NCBI RefSeq assembly: GCF_900105535.1
Contig: NZ_LT629779.1
Location: 3,534,001 to 3,598,000 of the forward strand
DNA from: Pseudarthrobacter equi
GTDB taxonomy: Bacteria > Actinomycetota > Actinomycetes > Actinomycetales > Micrococcaceae
Direction: 5' to 3'
Length of the DNA stretch: 64,000 bases
The position numbers and the translations under genes were made by a program. The notes beneath the pieces were generated by a model. The model searched no databases. It was not told the origin of the DNA and saw only the letters and a list, made by a program, of their open reading frames with translations. Of the stretch, positions 1 to 8,413 are shown one piece after another (within the stretch, counting starts at the first letter, position 1; every line of letters starts with the position of its first letter).

Positions 1-218
1 ATGCCCGAGCCGAGGTCGATGAAGGAGTTGCCGTCGACGTCCTGGATGATGCCGCCGTCAGCGTCCGCCACGTAGACCGGGACGCTGGAGGCGACGCCGG
101 CCGCGACGACCGACTTGCGGCGCTCGGTCAATGCCACGGACTTGGGGCCGGGGAAGTCGGCCTGGACGCGGCGCTTCTGCTCCAGGCGGTAAGTGATGTC
201 TGCTGCAGTGGTGGTCAT
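1..218 (-). CDS. gabT: 4-aminobutyrate aminotransferase, N-terminal part (runs off window)
   Basis: Only the first 72 codons are present; the gene runs off the left edge. The start is ATG at 218. The visible N-terminus (MTTTAADITYRLEQKRR, then a segment with VADADGGIIQDVDGN and FIDLGSG) matches the opening of PLP-dependent class-III aminotransferases of the GabT type, which move the amino group of GABA to 2-oxoglutarate and give succinate semialdehyde. The catalytic lysine lies outside the window, so substrate identity rests on this N-terminal stretch and on the neighbour. It lies 14 bp downstream of an aminobutyraldehyde dehydrogenase on the same strand, so the two are probably one operon for putrescine/GABA breakdown. 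Another class-III aminotransferase (ornithine or putrescine type) cannot be excluded. Confidence 0.75.
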   Translation of the reverse strand, partial: MTTTAADITYRLEQKRRVQADFPGPKSVALTERRKSVVAAGVASSVPVYVADADGGIIQDVDGNSFIDLGSG

Positions 219-232
219 GAGGGGTTTTCCTT

Positions 233-1663
233 CTAGGAGTCGAGGGCGGACATGACGTGCTTGATGCGCGTGTAGTCCTCCACGCCGTACATGGAGAGGT
301 CCTTGCCGTAGCCGGACTGTTTGAAGCCGCCGTGGGGCATTTCGGCGGTGAGGAGGATGTGGGTGTTGATCCAGACAGCCCCGAAGTCGAGGTCCCGGCT
401 GAGGCGCATGGCAGTGCCGTGGTCGGTGGTCCAGACGCTGGAGGCGAGGGCGTATTCAACCCCGTTGGCCAGCTCCACGGCTTCCTCCTCAGTGCTGAAC
501 TTCTGGACGGTGATAACGGGGCCGAAGGTCTCCTGCTGCACCACGTCATCGGTCTGCTTGGCGCCGGTGATGATGGTGGGCTCGAAGAAGTAGCCCTTCT
601 CCCCCGCCCGGTGGCCGCCGGTTTCGATGCGGCAGTTGGCCGGCAGATTCTCCACCACGGACGTGACGGCGTTGAAGTGGTTCACGTTGTTCAAAGGCCC
701 GAAGTAGTTGTCTTCGTCGTTCTGCGAGCCGGTGTGCAGGGTCCGGGTGTGCTCCACCATGGCGGCGACAACGTCGTCGTGCACGGAGTCCTCCACCAGG
801 ACGCGGGTGATGGCGGTGCAGTCCTGGCCGGCGTTGAAGAACGCGAATTCGGCGATGGCCGCGGCGCTCTTCTTGATGTCGGCGTCCTTGAAGACGATGG
901 CGGGTGCCTTGCCGCCAAGTTCCAGGTGAGCGCGCTTGAGGCCCTTGGCGGCGCCGGAAGCGACGGCAATGCCGGCGCGGACCGAGCCGGTGATGGACAC
1001 CAGGCCGGGGACCTTGTGGTCCACCATCATGGCGCCGGTCTTGCCGGTGCCAAGCACAACGTTCAGGACACCTGCCGGCAGGATTTCTCCAGCCAGCCGG
1101 GCGAGGACAAGCGTGGACTCCGGGGTGGTGTCCGAGGGCTTGAGGACCACGGTGTTGCCGGCGGCCAGGGCCGGGCCGATCTTCCAGATGGCCATGAGGA
1201 ACGGGTAGTTCCACGGGGCCACCTGCGCCACCACGCCGATGGGCTCGCGTCGGACGTACGAGGTGTGGCCCTCGAAGTACTCGCCAGCAGACTTGCCCTC
1301 AAGGATGCGGGCGGCACCGGCGAAGAACCGCAGCTGGTCGGCGCCGGCGGCAACTTCCTCGGACGCGATCAGGGAGCGGACCTGGCCGGTGTTGCGGTGC
1401 TGGGCCTCAACGAGTTCGTCGCTGTTGGCCTCGACGGCGTCGGCAAGCTTGAGCAGCATCAGCTGGCGCTGGCCGGGGGTTGCGTGCTTCCAGCTCTTGA
1501 ACGCCTCCGCGGCAGCAGCCATGGCGGCGTCCACGTCCGCCTGCACAGAGATCGGCGAGTGGGCCACGACTTCCCCGTTGGTGGGGTTGACCACGTCCAG
1601 CACCTCGGTGCCGGCGGGAGTGACGAACTTCCCGTTGATGAAGTTCTGCAAGGTTTGGACCAC
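233..1663 (-). CDS. NAD-dependent aldehyde dehydrogenase, probably gamma-aminobutyraldehyde dehydrogenase
   Basis: A 476-aa member of the aldehyde dehydrogenase superfamily, of full family length. Visible motifs are the cofactor-domain APWNYP and KPSDTTP segments, the LELGGKAP loop, the catalytic cysteine in NAGQDCT, and the C-terminal EMPHGGFKQSGYG motif usual for aminobutyraldehyde dehydrogenases (PatD/Prr type). This enzyme oxidises 4-aminobutyraldehyde to GABA, the substrate of the gabT product encoded 14 bp downstream. I chose the GTG at 1663 because GAGG sits 9 bp before it and the protein then begins VVQTLQNFINGKF, as family members do. A longer reading to 1777 has no supporting homology. 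A divergent PucR-type regulator lies upstream and may control the operon. Betaine-aldehyde dehydrogenase is the main alternative. Confidence 0.85.
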   Translation of the reverse strand: MVQTLQNFINGKFVTPAGTEVLDVVNPTNGEVVAHSPISVQADVDAAMAAAAEAFKSWKHATPGQRQLMLLKLADAVEANSDELVEAQHRNTGQVRSLIASEEVAAGADQLRFFAGAARILEGKSAGEYFEGHTSYVRREPIGVVAQVAPWNYPFLMAIWKIGPALAAGNTVVLKPSDTTPESTLVLARLAGEILPAGVLNVVLGTGKTGAMMVDHKVPGLVSITGSVRAGIAVASGAAKGLKRAHLELGGKAPAIVFKDADIKKSAAAIAEFAFFNAGQDCTAITRVLVEDSVHDDVVAAMVEHTRTLHTGSQNDEDNYFGPLNNVNHFNAVTSVVENLPANCRIETGGHRAGEKGYFFEPTIITGAKQTDDVVQQETFGPVITVQKFSTEEEAVELANGVEYALASSVWTTDHGTAMRLSRDLDFGAVWINTHILLTAEMPHGGFKQSGYGKDLSMYGVEDYTRIKHVMSALDS

Positions 1664-1829
1664 GGTGTGCAACCTCTTTCTTAGGGGCCAACGCGCCCGG
1701 CGGAGACCACGGCGGATGGATGGAACTGCCTTGAGCCTATGCCAGCCCCCAACCCGAGTGAATAGCCACCTGCACACCCTTCGCGCAGAGGCTTAGTGCG
1801 GTTGTCCAGCATCCCCGTATCCTTGTTCC

Positions 1830-3266
1830 ATGGCCATTTCCCTCGCCGCCCTGCTGGGCGTGAACTCCCTGAAGCTGTCCAAGGCAGGGGTTGCCGAGAC
1901 CACCTGGCACCAGGACATCAACTGGGTTGCCGTCACGGAGCTGGAGGACCCGCAGCGGTTCCTGAACGGCGGCGAACTGATCCTCACCACGGGGCTGAGA
2001 TTGAAGTCCGCCCCGGAGCAGCGCCGCTTTGTCCGCCAGGTCCAGCGGGCCGGCGCCGTGGGGATCGGATTCGGAGTGGGGCTCTCGCACGAGGCGGTGC
2101 CGCCGGCGCTGCTGGCGGAGGCAAACCGGTGGGGCCTGCCCGTGGTGGAAGTCCCGTACGAGACCCCTTTCATCGCCATCACCAAACTGGTGGCGGATGC
2201 GCAGTCCGCGGACCACTACTCCAAGCTCGAACGCCTGATCGCCGGGCACCAGATCCTGGCCCGTGCGCTGCTGACCGGCGGCGGCCTCGCCGAACTGCTC
2301 AAGCAGCTCGGCAGCATGCTCCGCACGGACATCGCGCTCACGCAGTTCACGGCCCAGCTGTACAACAGCAGCACCGCCGCCCCCGCAGCCGATGCCTGGT
2401 CATCCTTTCCCATCCCCACCGGCCGCCGCGACGCCTGCACGCTCTGGGTCCGCCAGCCGTTCGAGGACACGGGAATCGTGGGCTATGCGCAGAACCTCAT
2501 CAGCGTGGAGCTGAACAACATGGTCAAGCAGCGGCAGGCGCAGCGTGCCCTGTGCGGCCAAGTGCTCGAGGACGTCATCCACGGCGCCCTTGAGACCAGT
2601 GAGGCCCAGCGGAGGCTGGCCGGGGTGGGCATCAACAGCACCCGCAAGAACGTGGTGCTGCTGGCTTTCTCCCCTGCCCACAACAAGGCCTTGGGGAGCA
2701 CATCGGTTCCGCGTGCGCTGGAAGGCGCCGTGGCCGCCGTCGTGGGCAAGGACCTGGTGGTGGTGATCAACGACGACGGCGGCGCGGCGCCGGCCCTGGC
2801 GCGCCAGCTCAGCGACCACCTGGCTGAGGCGGGCATCCACGCCACCATCGGCATCGGCGGCGCCTACACGAAGCCGAACGGCCTGCGCTGGAGCTACTTC
2901 GAGGCCCGCGATGCCGCAGGCCACGGGCTGCCGGTCAACGAGCCTGAACGGTTGAGCCTGACCTCGCTCCTGCTGGCCAGCGAGGACGTGCCCCTGGCGG
3001 ACATGGCCCACGAATCGCTGAACCCGCTGCGGGCCTTCGATGCCGCGCACGGCGCCGAGCTGATGACCACGCTGGAGAGCTACCTGACCAACAACGGCTC
3101 GGTGGCGGCCGTGGCGGAGCAGCTCACCCTGCACCGGAACACTGTCCGGTACCGGCTGGCCCAGATCACCGAACTGACCGGGTACGATCCCTCGGTCACG
3201 GCGGACCGGGTGCAGCTGTGGCTGGCCCTGGCCGTGGCCCGTCTGTCCGCGCGGCAGGGGAAATAG
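1830..3266 (+). CDS. PucR-family transcriptional regulator
   Basis: A 478-aa protein with the two-part PucR layout: an N-terminal sensing domain (about residues 1-120, opening SLAALLGVNSLKLSKAGV) and a C-terminal PucR-type helix-turn-helix (about 415-475, with LTLHRNTVRYRL and the preceding SYLTNNGSVAAVAEQL). The middle resembles the GGDEF-like linker of this family. PucR proteins usually activate nearby catabolic operons when they sense nitrogen-compound metabolites. It is transcribed away from the dehydrogenase/gabT operon across a 166-bp gap, so it is the natural candidate regulator of GABA/putrescine breakdown. That link is inferred from position. The inducer cannot be read from sequence. 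Confidence 0.85.
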   Translation: MAISLAALLGVNSLKLSKAGVAETTWHQDINWVAVTELEDPQRFLNGGELILTTGLRLKSAPEQRRFVRQVQRAGAVGIGFGVGLSHEAVPPALLAEANRWGLPVVEVPYETPFIAITKLVADAQSADHYSKLERLIAGHQILARALLTGGGLAELLKQLGSMLRTDIALTQFTAQLYNSSTAAPAADAWSSFPIPTGRRDACTLWVRQPFEDTGIVGYAQNLISVELNNMVKQRQAQRALCGQVLEDVIHGALETSEAQRRLAGVGINSTRKNVVLLAFSPAHNKALGSTSVPRALEGAVAAVVGKDLVVVINDDGGAAPALARQLSDHLAEAGIHATIGIGGAYTKPNGLRWSYFEARDAAGHGLPVNEPERLSLTSLLLASEDVPLADMAHESLNPLRAFDAAHGAELMTTLESYLTNNGSVAAVAEQLTLHRNTVRYRLAQITELTGYDPSVTADRVQLWLALAVARLSARQGK

Positions 3267-3302
3267 CCGCCCGACCGAGGGGAGCGGGCCCGGTGCCGGA
3301 GC

Positions 3303-3602
3303 CTAGGACGCGAGCCGCTGTGGAGCCGTGCGGGCGGTGGCCCGGCCGGTCCCTGGCGGCGGTTCATTGATCTCGGCCCACACTGCGTCGAGGGAAAGCC
3401 CCAGGACGTCGGCGATGGCCGCAATGGTGGGAAAAGCAGGCGTGGCCACGCGGCCCGACTCGATCTTCCGCAGGGTCTCCGGAGACACCAGGGCGTCGAG
3501 CGCCGTCTCAAGCATCGAGCGGTCGCCCCGGGCACGCCGCAGCAGCGCACCGAGGCGCTGTCCGCGCTGGACTTCTTCGGGGGTAAGCGGCAGTCTGACC
3601 AT
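3303..3602 (-). CDS. XRE-family helix-turn-helix transcriptional regulator
   Basis: A 99-aa DNA-binding protein. The lambda-repressor-like fold covers about residues 15-80: LGALLRRARGDRSMLETALD, then SPETLRKIESGR (recognition helix plus the typical ESGR turn) and IADVLGLSLDAVW. There is no ligand-binding domain, only a short proline-rich tail. It faces away from the methionine aminopeptidase gene, and a 7+7 bp palindrome lies 14 bp upstream of its start, overlapping likely promoter sequences for both directions. Autorepression, possibly with control of the aminopeptidase, is therefore the simplest model. The gene ends 36 bp from the convergent pucR-type gene. Confidence 0.85.
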   Translation of the reverse strand: MVRLPLTPEEVQRGQRLGALLRRARGDRSMLETALDALVSPETLRKIESGRVATPAFPTIAAIADVLGLSLDAVWAEINEPPPGTGRATARTAPQRLAS

Positions 3603-3615
3603 AGTTCCAATGATA

Positions 3616-3639
3616 ATACCGGGATAATATGACCGGTAT
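3616..3639. promoter_or_regulatory. Palindromic operator in the divergent XRE/map promoter
   Basis: ATACCGG at 3616-3622 and its exact reverse complement CCGGTAT at 3633-3639 are separated by 10 bp. The spacer contains the AT-rich GATAAT sequence, and TATAGT (3637-3642) overlaps the right arm; both are plausible -10 elements. The position between two divergent starts, one of them a small XRE regulator, makes this its likely operator. Protein binding is an inference. Confidence 0.6.
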
Positions 3640-3715
3640 AGTTATTGGCCGTGAACCCTGCTGGAAACACAGGAAGCCACCTACGGAACCAGCCAGCCAC
3701 CGGAAAGGGCACCGC

Positions 3716-4498
3716 ATGATCGAAATCCTCAACCCCGCCGAGATCGCCAAGGCCCGGGTCACGGGCGCCCTGGTGGCCGACATCCTCCAGGCAATGAAGG
3801 GCCGAGCCACCGTGGGTACGAACCTGCTGGAGATCGACCGCTGGACCGCGGAGATGATTACCGAGGCGGGCGCCGAATCCTGCTACGTGGACTACGCACC
3901 GTCCTTTGGGCGCGGGCCGTTCGGGCACTACATCTGCACCGGCGTCAATGACGCCGTGCTGCACGGGCTCCCCCGCGACTACGCGCTGGCAGACGGGGAC
4001 CTGCTGACCCTTGACCTCGCCGTCGTCAAGGACGGCATTGCCGCAGACGCCGCCATCAGCTTCCTGGTGGGCGGTTCAGGGCCAGCCGAAAGCGTGGCCA
4101 TGATCGATGCCACCGAGCGCGCCCTCGCCGCAGGCATCGCAGCCGCAGGCCCGAATGCCAAGATCGGGGACGTTTCCTACGCCATCGGCCGCGTCCTCAC
4201 CGATGCCGGCTACCCCATCAACAGGCAGTTCGGCGGCCACGGCATCGGCTCCACCATGCACCAGGATCCGCACGTGCCCAACATGGGCCGGCCCGGACGC
4301 GGCTTCAAGCTCCGCCCCGGACTGATGCTTGCGTTGGAACCGTGGATCATGGCGGATACGGCCGAACTCGTCACTGACGCGGACGGCTGGACGCTCCGCA
4401 GCTCCACGGGCTGCCGGACGGCGCACACCGAACACACCATCGCCATCACCGAGGACGGGGCCGAGATCCTCACGCTGCCCACGGGAACTCGCCCCTGA
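3716..4498 (+). CDS. map: Type I methionine aminopeptidase
   Basis: A 260-aa cytosolic metalloprotease that removes the initiator methionine from nascent proteins. All five metal ligands and the substrate histidine of the family can be placed: His83 in NDAVLHGLP, Asp100 and Asp111 in LLTLDLAVVKDGIAADAA, the histidine of FGGHGIGSTMHQDPH, the glutamate of LALEPW and the glutamate of HTEHTIAIT. I chose ATG 3716, which has GAAAGGG six bases upstream, over an in-frame reading from 3629 that would overlap the operator region. There is no N-terminal SH3-binding or zinc-finger extension. It stands alone as a unit ending at a hairpin shared with the convergent CHAD gene. Actinobacteria usually carry more than one map gene, so this may be a secondary copy. 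Confidence 0.92.
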   Translation: MIEILNPAEIAKARVTGALVADILQAMKGRATVGTNLLEIDRWTAEMITEAGAESCYVDYAPSFGRGPFGHYICTGVNDAVLHGLPRDYALADGDLLTLDLAVVKDGIAADAAISFLVGGSGPAESVAMIDATERALAAGIAAAGPNAKIGDVSYAIGRVLTDAGYPINRQFGGHGIGSTMHQDPHVPNMGRPGRGFKLRPGLMLALEPWIMADTAELVTDADGWTLRSSTGCRTAHTEHTIAITEDGAEILTLPTGTRP

Positions 4499-4514
4499 CC
4501 CGCGTTGCGCTTCT

Positions 4515-4554
4515 AGATCGGGGTCCCTGACACAGGGTTTCAGGGACCCGATCT
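4515..4554. terminator. Bidirectional hairpin between map and the CYTH-CHAD gene
   Basis: AGATCGGGGTCCCTGA (4515-4530) pairs with TCAGGGACCCGATCT (4540-4554), with one bulged base and a 9-nt loop. It lies midway between two convergent stop codons. There is no strong T-tract. Confidence 0.7.
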
Positions 4555-4572
4555 GATGACGCAAACAGGGGG

Positions 4573-6195
4573 TTAGAGGACGCCGCCCCGCAGGAGGTGC
4601 CGTGACTTCCTGCGCGCCTTGCGGTACTTCTTCTCCGCTGCGGACATCAGCTCATGCTGCCTGGCCAGCAGGGCCGCAAACGCATCTGCGGCCGCCGGCG
4701 GCGCTTCGGAGCCCAGTCCGGCCAGTAGGTCCCGGGCAATGACGGCGTCGTGGTAATCGCCGAGGATCTTCTGCTGCCGGTGCGCGGCCTTGGCTACCTT
4801 TCGGGCGCGTTTGCCGCTGACTGCCGCCGCAGATTCTGCGACATGCCGCAGCCGCTTGGCATCCTTGCGCACCTGGTGGAGGGCGGTTTCACGCTCGCTT
4901 CCCCGGCGGGCGTGCGAGGCCGCCTTATGGGAACGCCGGATCCGCTTGGCCGCCTTGTCCACCGCTTTCGCCACCGCGCGCCGCCCCGGCTCCACGGCGG
5001 TGCCGCGGACCGGCGGGGTGTCCCGGAAATCCTCGAGGCTGTCCAGGAGCCGGAAGTAGCGCTCGGACGCCAGCGCCTCCTGCAGGAGCCGGTACCCGGC
5101 GTCGAACGTTGCTCCGGCGCGGCGGTCCAGGAAGTCCCGGGCTGCTTCGGTCCCCTCGCCCGGCGGCAGTTCAGCCACCTGGCCCAGCAAACGGGAGCGC
5201 AGCACCTCGGCATCCCGGGGCGCACCGAGCACCCCGCCCAGCCATGAGAGCTCGTCACGCAGGCGACGCACGGGAACGGCACGGTAGAGCTTGCGGTAGG
5301 CGGCGAGCGCAGACCGCATCCGGCGGGCGGCCGAGCGCATGTCGTGAATCGCCTCCGGCTCCTCCAAGCGCACTCCGGCGTCGCGCTCAAGAAGCTGATT
5401 GAGCTGGCCCGCCAGGAAGACGGTGACGACGGCGGCCGCCGGAGCCTTCTTCCCCGCCAGCAGGGCGGTGCCGCCGCCCGTTTCGCTGCCCGGAACCTTC
5501 GCCGTTCCGCCCGCCCCGAGCGCCTTGGCCAGCTTGGACGCGTGGCCGGCCCGGCGGGCGCCGGCGGCGGCGAGGACCTGGCCGGCAGGTTCAAACAGGC
5601 TGGTTGATCCATGGACCAGCTCCAGTTCCCATTCGCGCCAGCGCTTCCCGCCGGCGGCCGCGCCGCCGCCGAAGGGTTGGGCGTCCACCCTGTCGTCTGC
5701 GAGGTCGGCCAGGTGCACGCCGTCAGGTCCGTAGAGCGGGTAGGTTGTCCGCTCGGTCTTCAGCCGCACCACGGGCACGAGGGGGTTCCCGCGCACAAAG
5801 GCCTGCACGTAGGCCAGCAAGATGTCGGGAACGACGTCGGGCTGGCCCAGCGGGGCGTGCAGCTCGCGCCGCCGCGGGGGTTCGGACTCCGCCTTGGGCG
5901 CACCTTCAGGAACGGCGCCCTGCACGAGATTCCGGGGGCCGGCTTCCCCGGGCGACGTCGCTTCCGCCGGAAGCTTAAGGTGCCATCCGGCGTCGGCCCC
6001 TCCTGTCCGCCGCCGCAGGGTGATGCGGCGGGACTGCAGGGTCCGCTGGCCGGTGTCGAAGTAGACGGCTTCCAATTCGGCGGTGTGGGCCTCCCCCACC
6101 CTCGCTACTCCGGGAAGGTCCTGGAGCTGCGGCACTACGGCATCATCGCCGACGTCGTACTTCTTCTCGACCTCCACTGCCTGCACAGCCTTCAC
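4573..6195 (-). CDS. CYTH and CHAD domain-containing protein
   Basis: A 540-aa two-domain protein. The N-terminal CYTH (triphosphate tunnel) domain covers about residues 5-210 and opens with the ExExK signature (VEVEKKYDV), followed by FDTGQRTLQSRRITLRRR, WHLKLPA and a RTTYPLY strand, features of inorganic triphosphatase or thiamine-triphosphatase tunnels. The C-terminal CHAD helical domain (about 265-530) is rich in histidine, arginine and lysine (IHDMRSAARRMRSALAAYRKLY; HQVRKDAKRLRHVAE), as expected for polyphosphate binding. The GTG at 6195 follows GGAGGAG by five bases; the longer frame to 6312 lacks support. Family members act on, or are recruited to, polyphosphate granules. The substrate is not determined here. 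The gene runs divergently from the CynX-type transporter. Confidence 0.88.
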   Translation of the reverse strand: MKAVQAVEVEKKYDVGDDAVVPQLQDLPGVARVGEAHTAELEAVYFDTGQRTLQSRRITLRRRTGGADAGWHLKLPAEATSPGEAGPRNLVQGAVPEGAPKAESEPPRRRELHAPLGQPDVVPDILLAYVQAFVRGNPLVPVVRLKTERTTYPLYGPDGVHLADLADDRVDAQPFGGGAAAGGKRWREWELELVHGSTSLFEPAGQVLAAAGARRAGHASKLAKALGAGGTAKVPGSETGGGTALLAGKKAPAAAVVTVFLAGQLNQLLERDAGVRLEEPEAIHDMRSAARRMRSALAAYRKLYRAVPVRRLRDELSWLGGVLGAPRDAEVLRSRLLGQVAELPPGEGTEAARDFLDRRAGATFDAGYRLLQEALASERYFRLLDSLEDFRDTPPVRGTAVEPGRRAVAKAVDKAAKRIRRSHKAASHARRGSERETALHQVRKDAKRLRHVAESAAAVSGKRARKVAKAAHRQQKILGDYHDAVIARDLLAGLGSEAPPAAADAFAALLARQHELMSAAEKKYRKARRKSRHLLRGGVL

Positions 6196-6312
6196 AACCG
6201 CTCCTCCCACGCATCCGGTACCGGCTGCGGCCGGATCAGCCGGGCCGCCGGGCTCCCGCTCGCATTCTATGGCCCCCACCTTCAGGGCCGGGAGAGCTTC
6301 CCCACAAAACAC

Positions 6313-6329
6313 TAGACATCAAACGTCTA
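6313..6329. promoter_or_regulatory. TAGAC-N7-GTCTA inverted repeat upstream of the CynX/GntR operon
   Basis: TAGAC (6313-6317) and GTCTA (6325-6329) form an exact inverted repeat with a 7-bp spacer, 17 bp before the transporter start. GntR-family dimers bind short inverted repeats of this kind, and the next two genes are a transporter and a GntR regulator. It is the likely operator; binding is inferred. Confidence 0.5.
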
Positions 6330-6346
6330 ACCTTTACTCTGGAGAG

Positions 6347-7618
6347 ATGTCCGCTTCTCCGCCCCCTGCCGCCACACGCACATCACACCCGCCAGCATCT
6401 GTCGCCGCAGCTGAGGACGCCCTCAACACCGCAGCGCAAGGATTGGCAGCGCCGAAGACGCGTACCGCCGTCGTGTTCAGCGTCATCGCCCTGGTGCTCA
6501 TCGGGCTGAACCTGCGCGCCGGCATCACGGGCGCGTCAGCGCTGCTGCACGACCTGCAGCTGGTACTCGGCTATGGCCCGCTGGTGGCGGCGATCATCCC
6601 GTCCATCCCCACACTGTGCTTTGCGCTGGCGGGCGCAGCGACGTCGTGGCTGACGGGAAAGGTGGGCGTGGAGAAGGCCATCCTGCTCTCCCTGGCCCTG
6701 CTGGCCGGCGGGCTCCTCCTGCGGGGCATTCCCGCCACCGGAATGCTGGTGGCCGGAACCGTGGCGGGCATGTCCGGGCTGGCTGTATGCAACGTGGCCA
6801 TGCCGTCCTTCATCCGCGAACACTTCGCGGCCCGCACGTCGCTGATGACGGCGGTCTACACCGTCACCATGACCACCGGCGGCACCGTGACGTCCGTGGC
6901 CGTGGTGCCGCTGGCGCAGGCCCTCGGCTCGCCGTCGGCAGCGGTGGGCTCCATCGGCATCATGGCCCTGGCCGCGCTGCTGGGCTTCCTGCCCGTTGCA
7001 CTGCACGCCCACCGGCACAGCGCCCGGCCCGCGGGCGCCGGCACCTTGCCGTGGCCGCTGCTGCGGACCCGCAAGGGCGCACTCCTCACCGCAATCTTCA
7101 CGCTGCAGGCGCTGCTCGCCTACGCACTCCTGAGCTGGTTCCCCTACATGCTCACCACGCTGGGCCTCAGCGCCTCGGAGAGCGGGCTGTTGTTCGGCGT
7201 GATGCAGCTGGTGTCCGTGCCCGCCGGCGTGCTGCTGATTGCGCTGGGTTCCAGGCCGGGCATGCTGCGGCCCGCGTTCTACCTGGTCAGCACCACCATG
7301 GCCGCGGGGGTGGCGCTGCTGCTGTTCCTGCCCGTCAGCCTGTCACTGATTCCGGCGGTGCTGCTGGGATTCGGGCTGGGCATTTTCCCGCTGGTCATGG
7401 TGATGATCAGCCGCAGCGGAAGGGACACTGCCGAGACCACGGCGCTGTCCACGCTGGCCCAGTCCACGGGCTACCTCCTGGCCACAGCCGGCCCGTTCGG
7501 CATGGGCATGCTGCACAGCGCCACCGGCGGCTGGACACTGCCGCTGGCACTGCTGCTGGTGCTGGCCGTGGTGCAGATGGCGGTGGCGCATCTGCTCACG
7601 TCCGGGAAAGTAAAGTAG
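6347..7618 (+). CDS. CynX/NimT-family MFS transporter
   Basis: A 423-aa polytopic membrane protein with about 12 predicted helices, after a roughly 40-residue Ala/Pro-rich N-terminal cytoplasmic tail. The first helix (VVFSVIALVLIGLNLRAGIT) and the LNLR motif are characteristic of the CynX/NimT (cyanate/nitroimidazole) branch of the major facilitator superfamily. The substrate is unknown; family members export or import small organic anions and drugs. ATG 6347 is chosen because upstream in-frame codons run through the operator and into the CHAD gene. The ribosome-binding site (GGAG two bases away) is close and weak. It is followed after 6 bp by a FadR-type GntR gene, an arrangement that commonly means local control of the transporter. 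Confidence 0.85.
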   Translation: MSASPPPAATRTSHPPASVAAAEDALNTAAQGLAAPKTRTAVVFSVIALVLIGLNLRAGITGASALLHDLQLVLGYGPLVAAIIPSIPTLCFALAGAATSWLTGKVGVEKAILLSLALLAGGLLLRGIPATGMLVAGTVAGMSGLAVCNVAMPSFIREHFAARTSLMTAVYTVTMTTGGTVTSVAVVPLAQALGSPSAAVGSIGIMALAALLGFLPVALHAHRHSARPAGAGTLPWPLLRTRKGALLTAIFTLQALLAYALLSWFPYMLTTLGLSASESGLLFGVMQLVSVPAGVLLIALGSRPGMLRPAFYLVSTTMAAGVALLLFLPVSLSLIPAVLLGFGLGIFPLVMVMISRSGRDTAETTALSTLAQSTGYLLATAGPFGMGMLHSATGGWTLPLALLLVLAVVQMAVAHLLTSGKVK

Positions 7619-7624
7619 CAACCC

Positions 7625-8305
7625 ATGAGCCTTAGCCCGTCCGTCCGGCCCGCGCTTGCCGACGAGGTCACCGCCAAACTGCGCGCCATGATCCACTCCG
7701 GCGAGTGGCCGCTCCAACAGCGGATCCCCTCCGAATCTGAGCTCATGGCCCGCCTGGGCGTTTCGCGCGGCACGCTCCGCGAGGCGGTCAAGGCCCTGGC
7801 GCACAGCGGGATGCTGGAGGTCCGGCGGGGCGATGGAACTTACGTGCGCGCCACCAGCGAAATTTCCGGCGCCGCCCGCCGGCTGTTCCAGGACCACACC
7901 GCCGAACACATCCTGGAGGTACGGCTGGGCCTGGACACCCAGGCGGCCCGGCTCGCTGCCAAGCACGCCACGGCCGACGACGTCACAGCACTCCGGGCGC
8001 TCCTCACCGCCCGGGACCAGGCCTGGCGCAGCGGCGACTGCGAGGCCTGGGCAACGGCAGACTGGGGCTTCCACGCACGGGTGGCGCAGGCGTCGGGCAA
8101 TCCCCTGCTGCATGAGCTGTACGTCAGCTTTGGCCCGGCCCTGCACCAGGACCTCCTGGCGCAGCAGAAGAGGCCGGGGTTCGACGGGCTTCCCCTCGAG
8201 GGGCATGGCGTCCTGGTGGATGCGATCGAGCGCGGCGACGCTGATGCCGCGGTGGCCACTGTCAACCGGAACCTGAACTCCTGCGCCGAATGGCTCACCA
8301 CATAG
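7625..8305 (+). CDS. FadR-subfamily GntR transcriptional regulator
   Basis: A 226-aa protein with an N-terminal winged helix (about residues 10-75: IPSESELMARLGVSRGTLREAVKALAHSGMLEVRRGDGTYV, the GntR signature) and an all-helical C-terminal FCD ligand domain (about 90-215) whose histidines (FHARVAQASGN; LEGHGVLVDAIERGD) fit the metal site common in FadR-type FCD proteins. It is cotranscribed with the CynX-type transporter (6-bp gap). The inverted repeat at 6313-6329 is its probable operator. The effector is unknown. Confidence 0.9.
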   Translation: MSLSPSVRPALADEVTAKLRAMIHSGEWPLQQRIPSESELMARLGVSRGTLREAVKALAHSGMLEVRRGDGTYVRATSEISGAARRLFQDHTAEHILEVRLGLDTQAARLAAKHATADDVTALRALLTARDQAWRSGDCEAWATADWGFHARVAQASGNPLLHELYVSFGPALHQDLLAQQKRPGFDGLPLEGHGVLVDAIERGDADAAVATVNRNLNSCAEWLTT

Positions 8306-8413
8306 GCGGCCCGTTTCGCATGGGCCGGACCGGTCAGTAGGCTTACTAGCTGACCCAGCTCCCCTCTTCCGCCGTGTTCCGGTGGAATTCGCTTACCCCT
8401 GAGGACCCTCGCC

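Noticed and set aside
257..1684. A 475-codon open frame opposite the aldehyde dehydrogenase
   Set aside because: It mirrors a clear enzyme gene, has Gly/Val/His-rich unfamiliar protein and no ribosome-binding site; GC-rich genes often leave the opposite strand open. Similar antisense frames over fprA, cysN and nirA were dropped for the same reason.
4573..6312. Longer start for the CYTH-CHAD protein
   Set aside because: The extra 39 residues have no family similarity, and the GTG at 6195 has an excellent ribosome-binding site.
6313..6329. McbR (sulfur repressor) box
   Set aside because: Half-sites match TAGAC/GTCTA but the spacer is 7 bp instead of 6, the neighbours are not sulfur genes, and no such box was found at the cys promoters.
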